Assembly (NCBI GenBank): GCA_038530925.1
Contig: JBCBCG010000066.1
Coordinates: 1-19,880, forward strand
Source: JALEGB01 sp038530925
GTDB lineage: Bacteria > Pseudomonadota > Alphaproteobacteria > Rhodobacterales > Rhodobacteraceae
Direction: 5' to 3'
DNA length: 19,880 bases
Below, in pieces: positions 14,242 through 19,880 of this stretch. The stretch's first letter is position 1. The number at the start of each line of letters is the position of its first letter. The notes beneath the pieces are model-generated. The model had not been told where the DNA came from and did not search any database. It saw only the letters and a program-made list of their open reading frames with translations. Position numbers and translations under genes: made by a program.

Positions 14242-15096
14242 GTGCCCGTCCCCGCCAGCCGCCCTGATCCGCGTCGCCGCGCTGTTCTCGCCGGTCTTCT
14301 CGCGGCCCCTGTCGCAGCCTCCGTTGCAGCGCCTGCGGCGGCCGCGCCACGGTCGTCCCTGATCGATCCGTTCTGGAAGACATCAGGAGCTGACGCCGCC
14401 GGTCCGGATCACGCGCCCTGGACGGCGTTCCTGCAGCGCCATCGCTCGCTCGACGCCAACGGCGTGGCGCTCCTGCCCTACGGCGCGGTGACGGAGGAAG
14501 AGCGCGCGACGCTCTCGGCCTATATCGGCGCGCTAGAGGCTGCGGATCCCACGACGATGACGCGCGCGGCGGCGTTCGCCTATTGGGCCAATCTTTACAA
14601 CGCCAAAACGGTGGATTTGGTGCTCGAGGCCTATCCGGTCAGCTCGATCAAGCGCGTGCGCGGCGGGCTCTTCGGCTCGGGCCCTTGGCGCGAAAAGACG
14701 ATGACCGTGCTCGGCCGCGCGCTGTCGCTTGATGATGTGGAGCATGGTATCATGCGCCCGATCTGGAACGATCCGCGGATCCATTACGCGGTGAATTGCG
14801 CGGCGATCGGCTGCCCGAACCTTCAGGCCGAAGCGTGGGAGCCGGAGACGCTGGAGGGCGCGCTGGATGCGGCGGCGCGCGACTATGTCAACGATCCTCG
14901 CGGCGCGAAGGTCGCGAACGGCCGGCTGGTCGTCTCGTCGATCTATGAGTGGTTTCAGGCCGACTTCGGCGGCGACGACGCAGGCGTGATCGCCCATCTC
15001 GCCGCCTACGCCGCGCCCGAGCTTGCAGACGCGTTGAAAGGCGTCGACCGCGTGTGGGACGACGAATACGATTGGAGCCTCAACAACGCGGGCTGA
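14242..15096 (+). CDS. DUF547 family exported protein
   Basis: From the GTG at 14242 the protein has 284 residues. It begins with a signal region PDPRRRAVLAGLLAAP that contains a run of arginines before the hydrophobic core and resembles a Tat signal, ending near AAAAP. The DUF547 core is unmistakable: AFAYWANLYNAKTVDLVL, YPVSSIK, DDVEHGIMRPIWNDPRIHY, VNCAAIGCPNL, and a C-terminal SSIYEWFQADFGG. The function of DUF547 proteins is not established; the conserved Cys in the AIGCPNL motif and nearby His suggest, but do not prove, an enzyme. It is alone on its upstream side, with a palindrome in its leader, and is followed after 83 bases by the NYN-LOTUS gene. That gap is largely filled by a nested inverted repeat. 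An earlier ATG at 14227 or TTG at 14224 are alternatives. Confidence 0.88.
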   Translation: MPVPASRPDPRRRAVLAGLLAAPVAASVAAPAAAAPRSSLIDPFWKTSGADAAGPDHAPWTAFLQRHRSLDANGVALLPYGAVTEEERATLSAYIGALEAADPTTMTRAAAFAYWANLYNAKTVDLVLEAYPVSSIKRVRGGLFGSGPWREKTMTVLGRALSLDDVEHGIMRPIWNDPRIHYAVNCAAIGCPNLQAEAWEPETLEGALDAAARDYVNDPRGAKVANGRLVVSSIYEWFQADFGGDDAGVIAHLAAYAAPELADALKGVDRVWDDEYDWSLNNAG

Positions 15097-15097
15097 G

Positions 15098-15167
15098 ACC
15101 GCTCTTCGCGCGCTCCGCGGCTCATCGCTGGACGCCGCGATGAGCGGCGCAGCCGGCGAAGAGCGGT
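15098..15167 (+). repeat. Nested inverted repeat between DUF547 and NYN-LOTUS genes
   Basis: The outer arms ACCGCTCTTCGC (15098-15109) and GCGAAGAGCGGT (15156-15167) pair over 12 bases without mismatch. Inside, GCTCATCGC (15120-15128) pairs with GCGATGAGC (15137-15145) around an 8-base loop. The structure starts one base after the DUF547 stop codon and ends a few bases before the GGGAGAG ribosome site of the next gene. No T-run follows. It could stabilise the upstream mRNA end, attenuate transcription, or control translation of the NYN gene. Confidence 0.7.
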
Positions 15168-15179
15168 TGGGAGAGCGCG

Positions 15180-16040
15180 ATGAGCGAGCGGCATTTGGCG
15201 GTGTTCTGCGATTTCGAGAATGTCGCGCTCGGCGTGCGCGATCTCAGCGCCAAAGACGCCTCGCGCGGCGTCTTCGACATGGCGTTGGTGTTGGAGAGGC
15301 TGCTTCTCAAAGGCGATATCGTCGTCAAGAAAGCCTATTGCGACTGGGATCGCTATAAGGAGCATAAGGCGGCGATGCATGGCGCTGCGTTCGAGTTGAT
15401 CGAGATCCCGCATCTGCGCCAGTCGGGCAAGAACTCCGCGGACATTCGCATGGTCGTCGACGCGCTCGATCTTTGCTACACTAAAGAGCATCTCGACAGC
15501 TTCGTGATCATCTCAGGCGACAGCGATTTCTCGCCGCTGGTGGGCAAGTTGCGCGAGAACGCGAAAACGGTGATCGGCGTCGGCGTCCGCAACTCGACTT
15601 CGGATCTGCTGGTGAACGCTTGCGACGAGTTCATCTTCTACGACGATCTGATCGCCAAGCCGACGCGCCAACGGCGCAGCGCCCGCGCCCGCGGCAAGGA
15701 GCCGCCGCGCGACGCCGCGCGAGAGAGCGAGAAGGTCGGTGCGAAGGATAAGGCCGCCGCCGCGCCGAAGGCGCCGGTCGATGTCGCCGCCGAAGGCATC
15801 GATCTTGTGTTGGAGACCGCCGAAGCGCTTTACGCCGAAAAGGGCGATCGCCAGAAGATCTGGGGCTCTATGATTAAACAGACTTTGACGCGCCGTCGGC
15901 CCGGCTTTTCCGAGAGCGCTTACGGCTTCTCCAGCTTCGGCGATTTGCTGGAGGAGGCGGAGAGCCGAGGCCTGCTTACGCTCGAGCGGCACGAGAAATC
16001 GGGCGGATATGTTGTGCGAGAGATCGTTCGCGAGGCTTAA
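15180..16040 (+). CDS. NYN domain - LOTUS (OST-HTH) protein, putative ribonuclease
   Basis: A 286-residue cytoplasmic protein. Residues 4-158 form a NYN (PIN-like, DUF88/LabA type) domain with FCDFENV at 9-15 and acidic residues D11, D88 and D94 (NSADIRMVVDALD) and D114/D116 (ISGDSDFSPLV). These are the family's metal-binding cluster, so RNA cleavage is expected. A charged low-complexity linker spans about 160-200. Residues 204-280 match an OST-HTH/LOTUS domain (KIWGSMIKQTLTRRRPGF, then FGDLLEEAESRG), an RNA- or protein-binding winged helix. This domain pairing is known in bacteria, but targets are mostly unknown. GGGAGAG precedes the ATG. The gene follows a nested hairpin and is followed by a 98-base gap before the transglycosylase gene. 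Confidence 0.92.
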   Translation: MSERHLAVFCDFENVALGVRDLSAKDASRGVFDMALVLERLLLKGDIVVKKAYCDWDRYKEHKAAMHGAAFELIEIPHLRQSGKNSADIRMVVDALDLCYTKEHLDSFVIISGDSDFSPLVGKLRENAKTVIGVGVRNSTSDLLVNACDEFIFYDDLIAKPTRQRRSARARGKEPPRDAARESEKVGAKDKAAAAPKAPVDVAAEGIDLVLETAEALYAEKGDRQKIWGSMIKQTLTRRRPGFSESAYGFSSFGDLLEEAESRGLLTLERHEKSGGYVVREIVREA

Positions 16041-16138
16041 CGCGCCGGTCGGCCGCCCTCTGCGCTTGACGTCGGTCCGCCGTGAGGCCAGGCGAGCGGC
16101 TGGGGCCGAGCATCGCCCGATCGTTGTAGGAGACATGC

Positions 16139-18250
16139 GTGACGTCGCTTATGCCGAGGGCGAGCGCTCGTTCTGAGACCCGACCGCGCGCGGCGCGGCG
16201 CGGCGCGTGGCGCCGCGCGCTCACATTTGCGGCGGTCGGCGCGGCGCTCGCCTGCGTCCAGACCGCGGCGGCGCAGCCCGCTCATGGCGGCGGCGCTGCG
16301 CTGGAGGTTCTTGATCCGGGAGGGGATATCGGCGTTGCGCCGCCGCGCGCGCCGGCGCCGCGCTTACGCGCGCAGGCGCTGCTCGACGCGCGGCTCGACG
16401 GTCTGCCGGCGCGGCCGGAGCCCTCCTCCATCGCCGCCCTCGCAGCGACGCAAAGCGTCGATCAGCTGGTCGCCGATTTAGTGTTTTGGCGCGCGGCGCG
16501 CAGTGGCGAGTTCTCGGATTGGGACGAGGCGCGCGCCTTTCTGATCCGCCGACCGCAATGGCCGCTCGTCAGGCCGCTGCGCGTGGCGGTGGAGCGCAAG
16601 CTGCCCGAGACGATCCCCGCCGCGGAGACGCTGGAGTTCTTCGGCGCGGAGCCGCCTTTGACGGCGCGCGGCGCCCGGCTCTACGGCGAAGCGCTGATCC
16701 TGTCGGGGCGGACGCAGGAGGGCGAGGCCGAGATCATCCGCGGCTGGAGCCGCCTTCCCGGCACGCTCAGTGAAGAGCGCCTCTATCAAAGCCAGCACGC
16801 GGCGCTGCTCGAAGCGCATCACGCCTCGCGGTTCGAGACCATGCTGTGGCGCGAGCGCTTGGATGCGGCGGGGCGCTTGACGAAGCATTTGCCCAAAGGA
16901 TGGGATCGGCTCGCCGACGCGATCACCGCGCTGCATCGATCCAGCGGCGGCGTCGATCGGAAGATCGCGCGCGTGCCCAAAGCGTTGGCGGCGCATCCGG
17001 CGCTCGCTTACGCGCGCACGCTTTGGCGCGAGCGGCGGCGCCGGCGGGCGGATGCGGAGCAAGCGATGCGCGCTGCGGACGCGGTCGGCTCGATCGGGCG
17101 CGCCATCGCCTGGGCGGATAAGCGGATGCGTTTCGCCCGCGACGCGTTCGAGGACGGCCGCGCGGCGGACGCGGCGGCAATGGCGGGCGCGCATCGGCTG
17201 GAGCGCGGCGTCGCCTTCGCCAATCTCGAATGGTTCGCCGGTTGGATGCGGCTCTCCAAACTCAACGAGCCTCAGCGCGCGCTGGGCCATTTCGCACGGC
17301 TTTGGGCCGGCGTGTCGACGCCGATCAGCCGCTCGCGCGCGGCTTATTGGGCGGGAGCGGCGGCGGATGCGGCGGGCGAGGCCGAGACCGCGGCGTTCTG
17401 GCGTGAGCGCGCCGCGGCGTTGCCCAGCGCGTTCTACGGCCAACTCGCCGCGGAGCGCGCGGGCGTGACGCCGGATCTGGCGGACGCGCCGCAGAGCGCG
17501 GCGCCGTTCGATCGGGCGGAGCTCGACGCGGTGGAGCGGGAGCTTCTTGAAGCCGCCGAGCTCTTGTATTTCGCCGAGTGGCGCGCCTCGGCGCGGCGCT
17601 TCATGCGGGCGATCGCGGCGCGGCGGAGCGATGCGCGCAGCCTCGGCTGGCTGGCGCGGCGCGCGCGGGACGCGCGAGATCATTACGGCGAGATCGAGAT
17701 CGCCAAGCGCGCCTTCGAGATCGGAGCGCCGCTTTGGTCGTCGCTGTATCCGATCCCGCGCACGCCTGACTTCACCGGTCGGCGCGTCGAGCCTGGCTTG
17801 CTCCTCGCCATCGCCCGGCAAGAAAGCCGGTTCATGTGGCGAGCGGCGAGCGGCGCCGGCGCGCGGGGGTTGATGCAGGTGATGCCGGGCACGGCCAAAG
17901 TCGCCGCCAAGCGCGTCAAGCTGCCTTACGACGCGGAGCGGCTCGCGGGCGATCCGGAATACGGCCTGGCGCTGGCGGACGCGCATCTCGAAGCTGTGCT
18001 CGGAGATTTCAACGGGTCCTATGTGCTCGCGATCGCCGCCTATAACGCCGGCGGCGGCAATGTGAAGAAATGGATCAAACGGTTCGGCGATCCGCGCGGC
18101 GCCGATGTCGATCCAATCGCTTGGATCGAGAGCATCCCATTCAAAGAGACGCGCAATTACGTCCAGCGCGTTATGGAGGGGCTGCAGATCTATCGCATTC
18201 GGCTCGGCGAGGCGGAGGATCTGCAGTTGACGCGCGATCTGAAACGATGA
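16139..18250 (+). CDS. Soluble lytic murein transglycosylase (Slt type)
   Basis: A 703-residue periplasmic enzyme cutting the MurNAc-GlcNAc bond of peptidoglycan to form 1,6-anhydro-MurNAc ends. The N-terminus has a basic stretch then a hydrophobic signal core (ALTFAAVGAALACVQTAAAQ). About 450 residues of helical superhelix repeats follow, rich in Ala, Arg and Trp, as in Slt70. The catalytic domain covers about 550-690: LLLAIARQESRF with the general acid E562, GLMQVMPGTA, YGLALADAHL, AIAAYNAGGGNV and ETRNYVQRVMEG. The GTG at 16139 is chosen because AGGAG lies 6 bases before it. An out-of-frame ATG at 16135 sits too close to that site, and the in-frame ATG at 16151 is too far away. The dehalogenase gene starts 25 bases after its stop, so they are likely co-transcribed. 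Confidence 0.95.
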   Translation: MTSLMPRASARSETRPRAARRGAWRRALTFAAVGAALACVQTAAAQPAHGGGAALEVLDPGGDIGVAPPRAPAPRLRAQALLDARLDGLPARPEPSSIAALAATQSVDQLVADLVFWRAARSGEFSDWDEARAFLIRRPQWPLVRPLRVAVERKLPETIPAAETLEFFGAEPPLTARGARLYGEALILSGRTQEGEAEIIRGWSRLPGTLSEERLYQSQHAALLEAHHASRFETMLWRERLDAAGRLTKHLPKGWDRLADAITALHRSSGGVDRKIARVPKALAAHPALAYARTLWRERRRRRADAEQAMRAADAVGSIGRAIAWADKRMRFARDAFEDGRAADAAAMAGAHRLERGVAFANLEWFAGWMRLSKLNEPQRALGHFARLWAGVSTPISRSRAAYWAGAAADAAGEAETAAFWRERAAALPSAFYGQLAAERAGVTPDLADAPQSAAPFDRAELDAVERELLEAAELLYFAEWRASARRFMRAIAARRSDARSLGWLARRARDARDHYGEIEIAKRAFEIGAPLWSSLYPIPRTPDFTGRRVEPGLLLAIARQESRFMWRAASGAGARGLMQVMPGTAKVAAKRVKLPYDAERLAGDPEYGLALADAHLEAVLGDFNGSYVLAIAAYNAGGGNVKKWIKRFGDPRGADVDPIAWIESIPFKETRNYVQRVMEGLQIYRIRLGEAEDLQLTRDLKR

Positions 18251-18275
18251 AGCGCGCGAGGGAAGGGCGAACGCC

Positions 18276-18977
18276 ATGATCAAAGCCTGCGTGTTCGACG
18301 CCTATGGCACTTTGTTCGATGTCGCCGCGGCGGCGCGCTCTTACGCTCAAGGGCTTCCGGCGGAGGATCCGCTGCAGGAGCGTTGGAGCGCTCTGGCGGA
18401 AAGCTGGCGCGTGAAGCAGCTCGAGTATTCTTGGCTCCGCGCCGCCGATGGACGCTATCGCGATTTCTGGGCGCTCACGGGCGATGCTCTCGATTACGCT
18501 TTGGAGGCGCATGCGATCGACGCGGCTGCCGAGGCGCCGCGCGAGGCGTTGCTGGCGCTCTACCATCGTCTCGGCGCTTTTCCAGAGGCGGGCGCGGCGC
18601 TCTCCGCGTTGAAGAGGGCCGGGGCGGCGACGGCGATCCTCTCCAACGGCACGCCGGACATGCTCTCGGCGGCGGTCGCGGCGGCCGGCTTCGAGGACCG
18701 TCTTGATGCGGTTCTGAGCGCAGACGCGGTGAAGGCGTTCAAGCCTGACCCGAAAGTCTATGCGCTCGCGACGGCGGAATTCGGGTGCGAGCCCGAAGAG
18801 ATCCTGTTCTTCAGCGCGAACGGGTGGGACGTGTGCTCCGCCGCCGCCTATGGGTTTCGCGGCGTGTGGGTGAACCGCCGCGGCGCGCCAACCGATCGGC
18901 TCGGCGTGGCGCTTGAGTGTGTGATCAAGGATCTCGTCGTCGCGCCAGGGATTTACGAAGAGCTGGCCGACGCCTGA
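18276..18977 (+). CDS. Type II haloacid dehalogenase (HAD superfamily)
   Basis: A 233-residue cytoplasmic HAD hydrolase closely resembling L-2-haloacid dehalogenases, which turn L-2-haloacids into D-2-hydroxyacids through an aspartyl ester. The pattern is complete: FDAYGTLFD with nucleophile D8, the helical cap with SWRVKQLEYSWLR (substrate Arg and aromatic residues), LSNGTP (Ser/Asn of motif II), KPDPKVY (motif III Lys and Tyr) and FSANGWDV (Ser, Asn and Asp). All residues I know to be needed in the Pseudomonas YL enzyme have counterparts, so true dehalogenase activity is plausible, though the natural substrate is unknown. GGGAAGGG lies upstream of the ATG. It follows the transglycosylase gene by 25 bases, with no obvious functional link, and meets the DUF393 gene tail to tail, 11 bases apart. 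Confidence 0.92.
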   Translation: MIKACVFDAYGTLFDVAAAARSYAQGLPAEDPLQERWSALAESWRVKQLEYSWLRAADGRYRDFWALTGDALDYALEAHAIDAAAEAPREALLALYHRLGAFPEAGAALSALKRAGAATAILSNGTPDMLSAAVAAAGFEDRLDAVLSADAVKAFKPDPKVYALATAEFGCEPEEILFFSANGWDVCSAAAYGFRGVWVNRRGAPTDRLGVALECVIKDLVVAPGIYEELADA

Positions 18978-18988
18978 TCAGCTTTAGG

Positions 18989-19444
18989 CTACGAGCGCGC
19001 GTCTGGCGTCTCCAGCGGGCAAGCCGGCCGCCGCCAGAGCGGGCGGATCTTCAAGAACGCCCAGTAAGCCGCGTCGGCGACGGCGATGAAGGGCTGGCGA
19101 TCGAGAATGCGCGCCAGCGGCGCCAGGCCGGGCATGGCGCGCCAAACCGCAAAGAACGCCCGCGCGCCCGACACCACGGCGCCGTCGGCGCGCGTCACGT
19201 GAAAACGCGCGAGCAGCGTTTCGCGGTCCGCGGGCGCGCGACCGTCGGGATGGTCGTCGTCGAAGGCGTCCGGACGCGAGACGTCGCGCCAGGCCACCGC
19301 GCGCGAGGCGCGCTTGCGGTATGCGGCGATCTCCGCGCGGCAAAGTGGGCAGGCGCCGTCGAAATACACCTCCGCCGCCGCTCGCGGATCGCGAAGCGCC
19401 GCATCGCTCTGAGGCGCGTTGTCTCCGTCGACGCTTTGCGCCAT
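18989..19444 (-). CDS. DUF393 / DCC-family thiol-disulfide protein
   Basis: A 151-residue protein with the DUF393 signature VYFDGACPLC at 26-35. The C32-x-x-C35 pair is the presumed redox site that names the DCC family (predicted thiol-disulfide oxidoreductases). A second conserved region is GARAFFAVWRAMPGLAPLAR, with a final AFLKIRPLWR. There is no signal peptide, so it is probably cytoplasmic or peripheral to the membrane. I prefer the ATG at 19444 (MAQSV), which has GGAG 6 bases upstream, over the ATG at 19456. It is divergent from the DUF3429 gene, with 84 bases between the start codons, and convergent with the dehalogenase gene. Cellular partners are not known. Confidence 0.88.
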   Translation of the reverse strand: MAQSVDGDNAPQSDAALRDPRAAAEVYFDGACPLCRAEIAAYRKRASRAVAWRDVSRPDAFDDDHPDGRAPADRETLLARFHVTRADGAVVSGARAFFAVWRAMPGLAPLARILDRQPFIAVADAAYWAFLKIRPLWRRPACPLETPDARS

Positions 19445-19528
19445 GTCCCTCTCCATCGCGTTCAGGCCGCGGCGATCGCGCCGCAGGCGGTGATCGTCGG
19501 CTCATAAGACTAAGATTTAGGAGGCCGC

Positions 19529-19880
19529 ATGGGCACGCCAACCGCCGCCGCGCAACTTGGCTTCGCCGGGCTCGCGCCCTTCGCGTTCTGCGCGGCGGCC
19601 GCGCTGCTGGCGGCGCCCGCTTGGAGCGTCGCGGCGCAAGTGGGGTTGCTGCTCTATGGCGCCGTGATCCTCTCCTTTATGGGCGGCTGCCGCTGGGGGT
19701 TCGCCGCGGCGGGGCTGGGCGAGGGACCGAGCTTCGCCGCGCTTGGGATCTCGGTTCTGCCGGCGCTTTGGGCCTTCGCCGTGCTGGGCGCGGCGCTGGC
19801 GCCGCCAAGCCTGTTTGGCGCGTCGCTGCCGCTGCCGGCGGGATGCCTGGCGCTCGCGGCGGGGTTCCTGGCGCTCTATT
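19529..19880 (+). CDS. DUF3429 membrane protein, C-terminus cut by window edge
   Basis: The frame is open from the ATG at 19529 to the right edge, giving 117 residues. An ideal ribosome site (AGGAGG, 5 bases away) precedes it. The start LGFAGLAPFAFCAAAALL and the later LLLYGAVILSFMGGCRWGF match DUF3429, a small inner-membrane family of unknown function. At least three hydrophobic helices are visible (about 10-28, 35-52 and 70-90), with a fourth beginning near the edge. Family members are about 140-160 residues, so perhaps 30-40 are missing. It is divergent from the DUF393 gene and may share a promoter region with it. Confidence 0.85.
   Translation, partial: MGTPTAAAQLGFAGLAPFAFCAAAALLAAPAWSVAAQVGLLLYGAVILSFMGGCRWGFAAAGLGEGPSFAALGISVLPALWAFAVLGAALAPPSLFGASLPLPAGCLALAAGFLALY

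Noticed and set aside
16066..16071. TTGACG as a -35 element for the transglycosylase gene
   Set aside because: No acceptable -10 hexamer lies 16-18 bases downstream, so the single match is likely chance.
16478..18283. A 601-residue open frame on the minus strand opposite the lytic transglycosylase gene
   Set aside because: Antisense shadow of a gene with complete catalytic motifs. No ribosome site or family resemblance; long antisense frames are expected at this GC content.
1..19880. CRISPR arrays, insertion sequences, integrases, tRNA or rRNA genes
   Set aside because: I looked for regular short repeats, transposase or integrase motifs, terminal inverted repeats and cloverleaf patterns and saw none. 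Composition looks broadly even, without a clear island.

Overview
The window is a GC-rich, densely coding chromosomal stretch from what looks like an alphaproteobacterium. The evidence is the chain of genes lspA - DUF3035 lipoprotein - two M16 peptidases - mutL - rmuC next to ileS, a MutL carrying the endonuclease motif of species without MutH, and a partial DUF3422 gene. I cannot name a genus from the sequence. No mobile element, CRISPR array, tRNA or rRNA gene was seen. This is mainly a core-genome region, and no obvious new multi-gene system was found.

Positions 1-1840: a DUF3422 gene runs leftward off the window edge. Divergent to it is a small exported six-cysteine protein of unknown function. 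Positions 1847-10714: a long leftward block. In transcription order it holds an unknown exported protein, lspA (signal peptidase II), a DUF3035 lipoprotein, two translationally coupled M16-family proteins (one with the zinc site, one without), a DUF4241 protein, mutL and rmuC. LspA would process the lipoprotein beside it. MutL (mismatch repair) and RmuC (DNA maintenance) are 10 bases apart, and mutL may have its own promoter giving a leaderless message. Positions 10756-13876: leftward ileS, closed by a good stem-loop terminator. The order ileS then lspA echoes the common ileS-lspA pairing but is interrupted by the unknown gene.

Positions 13877-14241 are a 365-base stretch between divergent genes with no supported gene, holding a perfect 22-base palindrome. 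Positions 14242-18977 are rightward: an exported DUF547 protein, a NYN-LOTUS putative ribonuclease preceded by a large nested inverted repeat, a soluble lytic transglycosylase and a type II haloacid dehalogenase. Positions 18989-19880: a leftward DUF393 (DCC thiol-disulfide family) gene and a divergent DUF3429 membrane protein cut by the right edge.

The items most worth a second look are the nested hairpin in front of the NYN-LOTUS gene, the possible leaderless mutL promoter, the unknown exported gene whose signal peptide has no start codon close to it, and the altered KMSKS loop of IleRS.
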